A stretch of DNA of 64,000 nt from Treponema vincentii F0403 (GTDB lineage: Bacteria; Spirochaetota; Spirochaetia; Treponematales; Treponemataceae): assembly GCF_000412995.1 (NCBI RefSeq), contig NZ_KE332513.1:62001-126000 (forward strand), read 5' to 3'. The position numbers and the translations under genes were made by a program. Under the pieces are notes generated by a model. The model had not been told where the DNA came from and searched no databases. It worked only from the letters and a program-made list of their open reading frames with translations. This document shows, piece by piece, positions 53,126 through 62,700 of the stretch (its first letter is position 1; each line of letters opens with the position of its first letter).

Positions 53126-53530
53126 CTACATTCGGTCTTCCGAAACCCCAAAGGCTACAAAACCGTATACTATAAGCGATAAAATAAGCGCCAGAAAGGC
53201 TAATATGCGATGATAAGTGAAAATCAATATAAAAAAGAGGATAAATCCTCCAAGCAGGATGAACTTTTTTAACAGCGAATATAGAAACTTCCGCGGATTG
53301 GCTTTATAGTTTTTTATGCTGCGTTTAACAATGAAAAACAACAAGAACGCGGAAAAAAGCAAAAGGCTTACGGTAGTGTAAACTTGCGTATAGCGGGTTG
53401 CCAGCAGCCAGAGCGGATAGACAATACAAAAACTGAAAAGGAGGCAAAAGCCGAATATGAGCACAAATGTGCACACTTTAAAAAAAAGGGCTTTATAACC
53501 GGTAACCATTTTGTGAAAATAATCTTTCAC
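53126..53530 (-). CDS. Small integral membrane protein of unknown function
   Basis: 134 residues with three or four hydrophobic helices (LFFKVCTFVLIFGFCLLFSF, YTTVSLLLFSAFLLFFIV, FILLGGFILFFILIF and ILAFLALILSLIVYGFVAF) and a basic cytoplasmic loop (KRSIKNYKANPRKFLYSLLKK). I recognise no family. Its stop lies about 15 bp from the M23 gene start, so it probably leads that operon. Confidence 0.72.
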   Translation of the reverse strand: MKDYFHKMVTGYKALFFKVCTFVLIFGFCLLFSFCIVYPLWLLATRYTQVYTTVSLLLFSAFLLFFIVKRSIKNYKANPRKFLYSLLKKFILLGGFILFFILIFTYHRILAFLALILSLIVYGFVAFGVSEDRM

Positions 53531-53560
53531 GCTTCAAAACCTTTTATAATAAAATAGATA

Positions 53561-53588
53561 CCCTCTAAAAACATCGATTTTTAGAGGG
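53561..53588. repeat. Type A hairpin downstream of the ferredoxin gene
   Basis: CCCTCTAAAAA / TTTTTAGAGGG, 11-bp stem with CATCGA loop. It lies between the small membrane protein gene and the ferredoxin; it may end the ferredoxin message. Confidence 0.75.
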
Positions 53589-53671
53589 TTTTCATCGATT
53601 TACTTGCAGCAGCCCGTGCATACTGAACCGTCTTGCATTACCGGTCCCGGAACTGCCGCAAAGAAAAAGCG

Positions 53672-53842
53672 TTATGCTTCGGAGATTGCTTCCGTAGGAC
53701 AAACGCCTGCACATGCACCGCAGCTGATACAAGCATCAGCGTCGATAACGCGCGCTCCATTCGCTTCACTGATAGCGCCTACGGGGCATTCGCCCTCGCA
53801 TGCACCGCAATTAACGCAAGCATCGGAGATCTTATAAGCCAT
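53672..53842 (-). CDS. 2[4Fe-4S] bacterial ferredoxin
   Basis: 56 residues, too short for a 60-residue cutoff. Two cluster motifs: CVNCGACEGECP and CISCGACAGVCP, the classical clostridial layout, separated by VGAISEANGARVIDADA. Start at ATG 53842 (MAYKISDAC) because AAGGAG lies 7 nt upstream; the ATG at 53848 is too close. A promoter TTGCAT-N17-TATGAT lies upstream. Electron carrier, likely for fermentative oxidoreductases such as pyruvate:ferredoxin oxidoreductase; partner inferred. Confidence 0.95.
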   Translation of the reverse strand: MAYKISDACVNCGACEGECPVGAISEANGARVIDADACISCGACAGVCPTEAISEA

Positions 53843-53875
53843 AGTCATACTCCTTGATATATGTGTGATACCCGT

Positions 53876-53904
53876 ATCATAATCCTAAGAGTTGAAAAAT
53901 GCAA
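53876..53904 (-). promoter_or_regulatory. Promoter of the ferredoxin gene
   Basis: On the minus strand TTGCAT, 17 nt, TATGAT, ending 34 bp before the start codon. Confidence 0.65.
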
Positions 53905-53923
53905 GTATTGAACATGAGAGAAC

Positions 53924-53966
53924 GGGACAAACGTATCTACTTTTTTACAGTACATTGCAAAATCAG
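53924..53966. repeat. Diverged copy of the island 2 repeat, near mutS
   Basis: ACAAACGTATC, 19 nt, GCAAAATCAG. The direct copies at 38916 and 39206 have the same two blocks with 19 nt between, and the inverted partial copy at 39302 has them with 20 nt. It lies downstream of the mutS stop. Confidence 0.65.
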
Positions 53967-54016
53967 TGAAGCGGTTTTGAGAGATATTCTGCCGGCGCTT
54001 ATAAAAACAATGAGTT

Positions 54017-56659
54017 TTAGTTACCTGCAAAGAGTGTTTTTTTCCAACGGCTGATCATCTGCAGCGCTTGGAGCGGAGTAGTTCCGTCGGTGTCGGTAGA
54101 AAGGATTTCGTTGATAATCAGTTCTTCATCGCTAAAGAGATTTTTTTCCGGTGAGGGATGTTTCTTTTCCGGCACGGTAAAGTCCGTAGACACGGCAGTG
54201 CCGGAAACTTGAGTGTTAAGAAGCTCCGTTGCGCGCCGTATGACCGTTTCCGGCAGCCCGGCCAGCTCTGCAACGTGCACGCCGTACGAATGGGCTGCAA
54301 TCCCTTCGATAACTTTCTTTAAAAATACAATCTTTCCCTCGGTTTCCGCCACATCCAAACACAGCCGTTGCAGCCGCGGATGGATAAGTTGAGCCAGCTC
54401 GTGGTAATGGGTTGCAAAAAGGGTTTTTGCCCCGGTGGTCTGCAAAAGGTATTCGCTCACCGCCCGCGCAATAGAAAATCCGTCTCCCGTCGAAGTGCCC
54501 CTACCGATTTCATCCATAATGACAAGACTGTTAACCGAAGCGTTCCGCAGGATGTACGCAGTTTCGGTCATTTCGACAAGAAAGGTGGATTCCCCGCGGG
54601 CAAGATTATCGCTGGCGCCTACCCGGCAGAAAATACAGTCGACGGGGGTAAGCAGCGCTTTTTCCGCCGGCACAAAGGAACCGACCTGTGCGAGCAGCAC
54701 AATCAGGGCGGTTTGCCGCAAAAAGGTGCTTTTACCCGCCATATTAGGACCGGTAATGAGGGCAAACGAAGGAATATCCGCATCGGCGGCGGACGAAAGC
54801 TTAATGCTGTTCGGCACAAATTCGCCTGCCGGTAGATGATTTTCCACAACAGGATGCCGTCCTTCGCGGATATCCAAAAGCCCGTCGGCGGAAAACTCCG
54901 GTTTTACCCATGCATGAAGGGCTGCCGCATAAGCAAAGGATTGCAGTACATCCAATTCTGCAATCTCTTTTGCAAGAAGGTGCAATAGACCAATCCGGTT
55001 GTATACTTCCGTATGCACTGTAAGGAACAGCTCTTTTTCGCATGCAATAATATTTTCGCCTACATCGTTCAGTTTTGTTTCAAGTTTGCTTAAATCATCC
55101 GTGGTAAAACGATCGGCTGTGGTAAGAGAACGCCGCCTAATAAAATGCTTGGGGATTTCTACCGTTTTAAGGGTACCGCGCGTTACCTCCAGAAAGTAAC
55201 CGCTTAACCGGTTGTATTTAATCTTTAAATTTTTAATACCGGATTTTTCCCGTTCTTTTTCCAAATAAGCTTCCAAAAGCTTATTGGCGTTATCCCGCAT
55301 ATCACGCAGTTCATCCAGTTTTTCAGACCATCCCTGCTTAATCAGACCGCCCTCGGTAAGGGCAATCGGGCAATCTTCGGCAATGCTTTTGTCCAAAAGG
55401 GTATACAGCCCTTCCATATCGTCATGCAGCTCTTGCGGCAGCTGCAAAAAAAAGAGGCTGTTAATTCTACTCAAGTGTGCAAGCTCGATACATGCTTTAA
55501 GACTCTGCTTAATCCCTAAAAGGTCTTTTCCATGAGCCCGCTGCATGGCGACCCTGCCGGTAAGCCGGTGGATATCCAGCACTGCCGCAAGTGTAGTCCG
55601 AACGGCAGCCAACGCTTTTTCATTTCGGAAAAGCACCACTGTTTTATTAAGCCGTGCGTTTATTTCTTCGGCCGTCCGGAGCGGGTGATAGAGCCATTGC
55701 CGCAGCAGCCGCGTTCCCATCGCCGTTTTGGTATAGTTGACGGTTTCAAACAGCGTAAAAGCATCAGTGCTGTCATGCAAGTTTTGCAGCAATTCAAGAT
55801 TTTTGCGGGTTGCATCATCCATCATCACAAAATCGGAGTCGCGGTATACCTTTATACCCGTAATATGCGGCAGTGCCGCTCCGGTTGTTTGATCCAAATA
55901 CTGCAAAAGCAATCCTGCCGGCGGTAACTCCGGCGAAGGAGCCGTTAGGCCGAACGATTTAAGGCTTTCGGTACCGAAGCACGCACAAAGTCTCTTTTCG
56001 GCGGAAGTAGCGGAAAAATACCAATCGGGATAGAGGTTCTGCAGCATCTGCGGGTACTCTCCGCACAAGGCTTTTAAAGCAGGTACCGAATCGGCGAGCG
56101 ATATTTGAATAAGGATTTCCCGCGGCTGTACACGGCCGAGTTCTTTTTTGAATTGTTCGGCAAAGTCGGAACGGGGAAAGGACGTAGCAAAAAACTCCCC
56201 CGTGCTGACATCGAGGTAGGCAAAACCGATAAATACATCCGTAACGCCGTTGTACGTAATCTCTTTCGGCGTGCAGTAAACTGCTGCAAGATAATTATTT
56301 TGCCCTTGTTCAAGGAAGTCGTCGCCCGTTGCGGTGCCGGGAGTAATCACTTCTACGATTTTCCGCTCCGTAAGTTCCCCGGGCACGACATCCGAAACTT
56401 GTTCGCAAATAGCAACTTTTTTTCCGGCACGGAGCAGCCGTGCAATATAAATACGCGAGGCATGGTAGGGAATACCGCACATAGGGCTACCCGTCCGCTG
56501 CGTCAGCGTCAAATTCAGCAGCTTACTCACCTCGATTGCATCGTCATTGAACATCTCATAAAAATCGCCTAAGCGGAAAAAGAGCACGGCATCTTTATAC
56601 TGTGCCTTTATTGAGAGATATTGCTGCATCATCGGGGTGATCGGCGCCGGTTTTGCCAT
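54017..56659 (-). CDS. mutS: DNA mismatch repair protein MutS
   Basis: 880 residues. Mismatch-sensing Phe-x-Glu in FFRLGDFYEMFNDDA near residue 35; ATPase Walker A GPNMAGKSTFLRQ, Walker B segment VIMDEIGRGTS and DGFSIARAVSEYLL, and a downstream FATHYHEL. Recognises base mismatches and starts repair with MutL. Starts 1 bp after skp; fourth in the tamB-bamA-skp-mutS run, as in T. pallidum. Confidence 0.98.
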   Translation of the reverse strand: MAKPAPITPMMQQYLSIKAQYKDAVLFFRLGDFYEMFNDDAIEVSKLLNLTLTQRTGSPMCGIPYHASRIYIARLLRAGKKVAICEQVSDVVPGELTERKIVEVITPGTATGDDFLEQGQNNYLAAVYCTPKEITYNGVTDVFIGFAYLDVSTGEFFATSFPRSDFAEQFKKELGRVQPREILIQISLADSVPALKALCGEYPQMLQNLYPDWYFSATSAEKRLCACFGTESLKSFGLTAPSPELPPAGLLLQYLDQTTGAALPHITGIKVYRDSDFVMMDDATRKNLELLQNLHDSTDAFTLFETVNYTKTAMGTRLLRQWLYHPLRTAEEINARLNKTVVLFRNEKALAAVRTTLAAVLDIHRLTGRVAMQRAHGKDLLGIKQSLKACIELAHLSRINSLFFLQLPQELHDDMEGLYTLLDKSIAEDCPIALTEGGLIKQGWSEKLDELRDMRDNANKLLEAYLEKEREKSGIKNLKIKYNRLSGYFLEVTRGTLKTVEIPKHFIRRRSLTTADRFTTDDLSKLETKLNDVGENIIACEKELFLTVHTEVYNRIGLLHLLAKEIAELDVLQSFAYAAALHAWVKPEFSADGLLDIREGRHPVVENHLPAGEFVPNSIKLSSAADADIPSFALITGPNMAGKSTFLRQTALIVLLAQVGSFVPAEKALLTPVDCIFCRVGASDNLARGESTFLVEMTETAYILRNASVNSLVIMDEIGRGTSTGDGFSIARAVSEYLLQTTGAKTLFATHYHELAQLIHPRLQRLCLDVAETEGKIVFLKKVIEGIAAHSYGVHVAELAGLPETVIRRATELLNTQVSGTAVSTDFTVPEKKHPSPEKNLFSDEELIINEILSTDTDGTTPLQALQMISRWKKTLFAGN

Positions 56660-56660
56660 A

Positions 56661-57179
56661 TTAGTTTGAACTGAGCTCTCGAATAACGGTTTCAGTAATA
56701 TCGACGGTGGGGCTGTACCAAACGATAGCTTCCCCTTGCTGCAAATTTAAAACCATTGTATATCCTTGGCTTTCCGCAATCCGCTTAATAGCGGCATAAA
56801 GGCGGGAATAGAATGTATCATCACTTACAAGGTTTTTCCGCAGCATTGCAAGTTCATCATTGCAAGCCTTGGAATACTCAAGCAAAAAACTGGTCTTTGC
56901 ATCGATTTCGGCCTGATATTTTTGTACGGCATCGGTGCGTCCGATTGCTTCGGCATCCACTTTTTTTTGCCGGAGTTCGATAATCTCATCGGACATCCGT
57001 TGCGTTTCAGCCTGATATTTTACCTGCTTTGCCTGATAGTCGCGGACGGAGCGGGAATCCCGCAAGAAAGTAGTGTAAATACGGGAGGTGTCTACAACTG
57101 CAAAACGGGTTATCTGCTGTGCCGCTAATGCGCCGGCTCCCGCCAAAAGACAAATCAATATAAAAACATGTTTTTTCAT
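56661..57179 (-). CDS. skp: OmpH/Skp-family periplasmic chaperone
   Basis: 172 residues. Signal peptide (MKKHVFILICLLAGAGALAA). The mature part opens with the family motif RFAVVDTSRIYTTFL and forms a long coiled coil (KYQAETQRMSDEIIELRQKK), ending with ESQGYTMVLNLQQGEAIVWY. Skp trimers hold unfolded outer-membrane proteins on their way to BamA; the neighbour is bamA, 17 bp upstream. Confidence 0.93.
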   Translation of the reverse strand: MKKHVFILICLLAGAGALAAQQITRFAVVDTSRIYTTFLRDSRSVRDYQAKQVKYQAETQRMSDEIIELRQKKVDAEAIGRTDAVQKYQAEIDAKTSFLLEYSKACNDELAMLRKNLVSDDTFYSRLYAAIKRIAESQGYTMVLNLQQGEAIVWYSPTVDITETVIRELSSN

Positions 57180-57196
57180 TTATCTTTGTACTCCTT

Positions 57197-59638
57197 TTAT
57201 AAATTGGGAACATTAAACGACAAAACAAAACGCCAGTCGGCGCCCTTGCCGTTACCCCATACCAGTTTTCCGTTTTCCGCTTTAAAGGTATTTGCAAACA
57301 TTAGCCGCAGCGGGAATTGAGGAATAACAAAACGCAATCCCGGACCAAAGCTGAAATAATAATCGTCAATTTTAAAGGTCTTTAGATCGGCTAAATCTTT
57401 CTTGACTGCAGCAGCATCGGCAAAAAAGTCGAAGGAAAGGATACCGTGAGCTAACGGCCATCTAAACTCCACCCAATGGTTAAGCAGTACATTTCCCTTG
57501 CCTGAAGAACCGAGTGTCATCCAGCCGCGGCCGGTAAACATACCGTCAATTGCAAGCTTGCTGCTGTCGCCGATAAGGCTGTTCGGCATGGGGATTTGGA
57601 ATGAAAATCCGGTATAGAAGGCCAGTACGAATTTTAAATTCCAAATTTCCGAAACGGGATAATTGACAAGTGTAATATATGCCTCCGCTTTGGTTTCGGA
57701 ACGGAAAAAGTATTCATCTTCGAGTTTCGGTATGATGCCGAAGAAAGAGACCTGCTCACTCAAGAACCAGCCTTTTGAAGGATCATACGTGATATCGCGT
57801 CCATCAAAGGAGAGTCGTGTCCAGAATGAGTTGCTGAGCCGCCAGTTTGCCTGCTGCTGCCGTACGGTCTGGTCTGCTGCGCGGTATAATGAAGTATCAT
57901 AGAAATTCTTTACCAGCGAAAAGTTAACCCCGCCGCGCCATGTAATCATGCAGAATTGGGGATACCACCGATAACCGGTATGAATACCGAACGTCGTTTC
58001 AAATCGGTCATAGCGCATTCGGTATGCATTTGCCAAGTCTTGATTTTTTTCAAATTCTTTCTTACTCGCGAACGGGCCGTAGGGGAATACCATATCTTGA
58101 TAATCGAACAAAGATTTGTGCGTCAGCGACAGATCGAATCCAAGCGTTAGTGGATAGCCGAGGAACCAGTTTTCAGCATAGCCGAGCTGAATTGTTTGAT
58201 TATCGGTCGCCGCCGTAGCATTAACCGATAATTCATTTCCCCGCCCTGCAAGGTTCCGTTCCTGCCATTGCACAAACAGCGAAAGGGGGAAGCTATCTGC
58301 ATCGGAAATACCCGAAAATGTAATACCGAATTGGATGCTGGCCGTCGATTGCTCTTCAACATTGAGGATAACATCGATAAGATCCTGCTCTGAACCTGCT
58401 TGTACATCCGGTACAACAGTCGAAAAATAGCGGAGATTAAATAAGTTTCGTAAACTATTTGTAAATTTTGACTTTGAAAACACATCGCCCGGTTCAAATA
58501 AAAGTTCACGCTTTATAACATAATCTTTTGTGCGTGCATTACCGCGGATGATAATATTTTCGATATGACTTCTACTCCGTTCGACAATCGTAATAACGAA
58601 CGACACTTTTTTCGTTGCCGAATCGCGCTGAACCGCTCTTGCAATATAATTTGATGTATAACCGTTTTCAAAATACATATCGGCGATTGCTTGAAAGCCC
58701 TGTTCAAATCTGGTCATATTCAAAACACCGCCCGGCGTCAGTCTTATTTTTGCACTTAGATCTTCCGTAGAAAAAATCTTATTCCCTTCAAAAGAGGTTC
58801 CGTTGTAGAAATACTGCTCCCCTTCCATGATGATATATGTCAGCTTTACCATATTTTTTTGCGGATCGGATTCTGAATCTACATCCTGCACAATATTTTC
58901 GACATGGGCATCGATATACCCCCGTTCACCGTAGAATTGCTGAATAGCAGTCTTATCTTCTTCCAGCAGACGCTCTTGAAAAATTCCTTTTACAAGAAAT
59001 TTTGCCGGTTTGGTAGCTAATACGCCTTTTAAAGCCTTTTCCCCCACAGCGGTGTTACCTTGAAAAGCAACCTCCGAAACGATTGTCTGCTTTCCTTCGT
59101 TAATGGTAAATTCAAGGCTAACACCTCCTTGCGGACTATCGGATACACTTGAATTTACAACAACCGATGCATAACCTTTTTCTATATAGTAATTTTTAAT
59201 GGTTTGCTCGTCGGCATTCTTTTTTATTTCATTATAGATGTCGCCTTTTTTCAATAATATTTTCGATAAAAGATCACCACGTGAAATTTGATGATTACCG
59301 GTTATCGTTATCAATGTAACAACAGGCTTCTCCGTTACTTCAAATTCAAGCCTCACATACTGATAGTCCATATCGGCAGGAACAGCTTTAGGTACAATAT
59401 TGGAAAAATAATCAAGGGCATATAATTTTTGTAAAATTTCCGAATATATTTCATCTGAAAAGGGTTTACCCTTAAACGAATCAAAAATACCGGCCATTTC
59501 GGTTTTCGATACGCTGTTTAATCCCTGAAAAACAATGCTTGTTATCGGTTTATTTTCATACCAATTATCGGAAGATTGTGCCCATAAAAAGCACACGGAT
59601 ACCATGAATGCCGTTACGGCTATCATCTTTTTTAACAT
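57197..59638 (-). CDS. bamA: Outer-membrane protein assembly factor BamA
   Basis: 813 residues. Signal peptide to about residue 20 (VSVCFLWAQ). Five POTRA-like repeats fill residues 25-420 (for example PITSIVFQGLNSVSKTEMAG; KPVVTLITITGNHQISRGDL; SHIENIIIRGNARTKDYVIK). The C-terminal barrel ends in the SFNVPNL-type strand and holds GAGPGLRF-like FGPGLRFVIPQFPLRL. Inserts outer-membrane beta-barrels. GGAG precedes the ATG. T. pallidum counterpart is TP0326 (Tp92). Confidence 0.96.
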   Translation of the reverse strand: MLKKMIAVTAFMVSVCFLWAQSSDNWYENKPITSIVFQGLNSVSKTEMAGIFDSFKGKPFSDEIYSEILQKLYALDYFSNIVPKAVPADMDYQYVRLEFEVTEKPVVTLITITGNHQISRGDLLSKILLKKGDIYNEIKKNADEQTIKNYYIEKGYASVVVNSSVSDSPQGGVSLEFTINEGKQTIVSEVAFQGNTAVGEKALKGVLATKPAKFLVKGIFQERLLEEDKTAIQQFYGERGYIDAHVENIVQDVDSESDPQKNMVKLTYIIMEGEQYFYNGTSFEGNKIFSTEDLSAKIRLTPGGVLNMTRFEQGFQAIADMYFENGYTSNYIARAVQRDSATKKVSFVITIVERSRSHIENIIIRGNARTKDYVIKRELLFEPGDVFSKSKFTNSLRNLFNLRYFSTVVPDVQAGSEQDLIDVILNVEEQSTASIQFGITFSGISDADSFPLSLFVQWQERNLAGRGNELSVNATAATDNQTIQLGYAENWFLGYPLTLGFDLSLTHKSLFDYQDMVFPYGPFASKKEFEKNQDLANAYRMRYDRFETTFGIHTGYRWYPQFCMITWRGGVNFSLVKNFYDTSLYRAADQTVRQQQANWRLSNSFWTRLSFDGRDITYDPSKGWFLSEQVSFFGIIPKLEDEYFFRSETKAEAYITLVNYPVSEIWNLKFVLAFYTGFSFQIPMPNSLIGDSSKLAIDGMFTGRGWMTLGSSGKGNVLLNHWVEFRWPLAHGILSFDFFADAAAVKKDLADLKTFKIDDYYFSFGPGLRFVIPQFPLRLMFANTFKAENGKLVWGNGKGADWRFVLSFNVPNL

Positions 59639-59735
59639 TAAAGACTCCTCTATCTTATTTACCTTATATTATACAATAGCATTACCGCCCGGATCTCTCT
59701 GAACTGTACAGGGAGTCCCTTTTTCAGATATGCGT

Positions 59736-62700
59736 TCAATATGAATATTTCCATGAAAAAGTCAATGCCGCATCTCCTACAAATAAAGTATCCGGTTTTG
59801 TAGGGGCGACCGACCAACGAAGCAAAAAGAAGGGAGTTGCCATCTCCAAACCGATTTCGGGCTGAAATAAAATATTGTTATATACAGGACGCTGTGAACC
59901 GCCGTTTTTAAGCGATTTTGAATCATAGTGGCTTAAGTGCAGCAGCGCATCCGCATAAATAGCAGAACCGAAATATTTCCCTATATAAACACTTGTATTA
60001 TCAAGATAGTTACTCATAGTTAAAGTGGTATTCTGACTTGTACTAAACAGGTTACCGAAAATAGCATTTTGAAGCAACAACGTGCGGAAAGAAAACGCAT
60101 CCAATCCTAAAAAATCCCTTACTTTACTTTCCGTTTTTTTCAAAAAACCGACCTGAGCCAAGATATCCGAACTGGTAACCAGCAGGTTTTGCCATACATT
60201 ATCTTTTTGCGTGTCGCCGATAGCGACTTGTCCTAATAACTGCATAATCTCATTGGTCGAACGGGGCGGATCTGAATTAAGAGTCGGATTAAAATTAAAC
60301 AACGGCTGATCCTTTGCCGTCAAAATAAGCCGCAGCGGTTCGCCTGAGCTATCACGGTCGCGGATTTCCGCTCTTAATGTTACCAACGGTTCGATTTCCT
60401 TAGCAACATCTGCAAAAGTGATGTTACCTTCACGGATATAGAAACTGCGTTTAATATAAAACACCTCGCCGCCGCGCATTTTTATATCACCGGAAATCGT
60501 AAAATTCCCGGTTCCGGCATCGGCAACCAGCGAAAGAGGTAAATCGGTAGGCACCAGCGTCCTTAAAATGGGAAAATCTGCGGTAGGCCAGCGGAATTCA
60601 GCCTTATGCCCGAACTGTAAATCGAGCTTCATATCAAACGCCATATCGCTGCTTCCGCTATACTTAGCGTTGAATTTATCCAGATCGTTGAATTTAAATA
60701 CAAAGTACCCCGAATCAAAGGTTGCCGAACCGTATACCCCGACAAGCGCCGGCGTGATCTTTATTTCAACAGTACAACCGGCAAAACCGTCCGCTTGGAA
60801 CAAGATATTATCGGTTTTAAGCACCCCCATCTTGGCGCCGAGCGTCCCGCATTGGATTGAAACATCGTCCGGAATCCAGCCGGAAAATTCGGCGGTACAC
60901 CGTGCCCAAATATCCGTCGACGGTCCCTTTAATACGGTATACGGTACTTCCAAGCCCGTACCGTCAGCAATAATATCCAATGCAACAGGACCGTATTTTT
61001 CCGGCGCATACCGGGGAGAATTGACGATTATATTCTGTCCGGTTAATTTTCCGTTAAACTCCGGTTCCATCGGTTTGCCGCCGATAGCTAAATCTCCGGT
61101 AAGTGTTCCGCCGTAAAAAAGCACATAATCCAAGCCTGTTATATCCCAAATCCGTTTAAAATCGGCACGGATACCGGTTACCTGTAAGTTTAAAGCATCT
61201 TTTTTTACGGTACCGTCCAAATTCAATTTAAGCGGCAGTGATTCGGCTAATTGAAGCGAAACTACGCCGTCATCCAGTATAAAGCCGGTTATATCATCAT
61301 TCTTTCCGGCATAAAATGCGGTAACGCCCGGGTCACGGATAACAGAAAGCGGTACTGTGTTTTCTCCTTTTGTATCCCCGAACTGCCAATTACTCAAAGA
61401 GGTTGTAATCGTAAAACGCTCTATGACGCTTTTCAACCGGGAAAACAGCGCATCTTTTGTTTTTTCATTCGGCTGTACGCCGGTATATACGGCAGCGATA
61501 TGCGCACCCATTTGCTTATCTGCAACCGCTCCGGCATAATCGGCATCCAGGCTGCCGGTCATATCAGCTAATGAAAAGGTTCCTGCAATACCTGACATCT
61601 TGTGCGCACCCCATTCAAGCTGTGCAACCTTTAATTCCGCTTTTTCATTTTCGATTATGAGGGAGCCGGAAGTATTGAGATCTTCTCCTTGTACAAACAT
61701 TGAAAGCTGCGGCAAATTAAAATGAAATGAAAAAGAATTGGGAGAAGTTGAAAAAACGGCGTCCGCCGATACCTTGTGAGCTGTTCCCTGCGTATATAAA
61801 AAACGTGCCAAGGAAATATTGTCGATTTTAAGAGAGCCGTCGGTATAGATGCCTTGGCCGGAAAGATTAAGTTTTGCCGTAAGTTCCAGCTTTTCGGCAG
61901 CATCGGGAGAAACAAGGTTCATTTCAACCGTATAATCTTTTTCATCATCATTATCGGCTGCAGGCGCCGTCAATGCTAACACACCGGACAGAGCTTCTTC
62001 ATTACCGAGCCTTACTTCAGACAAAAGCAGTCCCGAAGGATCCGCTTTTCCCCGAAAATTAAATCCAATTGCAGCTCGCGCTAATGAGGCGGGAGAACCG
62101 TAACTGACATAGCCGTCTTCAATAATGTAGTTCCAATCTGTACCGTTACGGTATTGAAACTCCGAATCGAGGGTTAAAAAGAGCGGCAAAAAAGGCAACG
62201 GCATCTCCTCGGTTTTAATTGTTCCTTTAAAACCCGTATCTTTTTCATAAAGAGCGCTGATTGCAAGGCCGTAATCACCGTAAATATTTAGAACATTCTG
62301 AGAAAAAAAGCCCTGCACCTGATACCCGATTGAATTAATAACTAAAGAACCGGTAAAGATAATGTCGCTTAAACGCTCAAAATCGGCATTAATATTTCCG
62401 CGGACGGACATATTATTATACGAAAACTCAATATCCGTCAGTGCAAAGGAGGACTGATTTCCTTTTAGCGACAACAGTGCATAAAAATCATTTATTGTAT
62501 TTGAAGCTAAAACAAACCTGATAAAGTTATACGAGAAACTCCGTAAATCACTCGAAACATAAAACTCGGTCGTACATTGCAGCGGTTCAACAGCCGCTTG
62601 CGGTATGTCCACTCCGGGAACTGCTGCCTGAATAAAGCGGCAGATTGTACCGATACCGACGGCATCCAATGCTCCGTGCAGCTCTAAAAAATGCGGTGAA

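Noticed and set aside
53604-53837. Plus-strand 77-codon frame rich in Ala/Ser/Thr
   Set aside because: It is antisense to the ferredoxin, whose cluster motifs are unmistakable.
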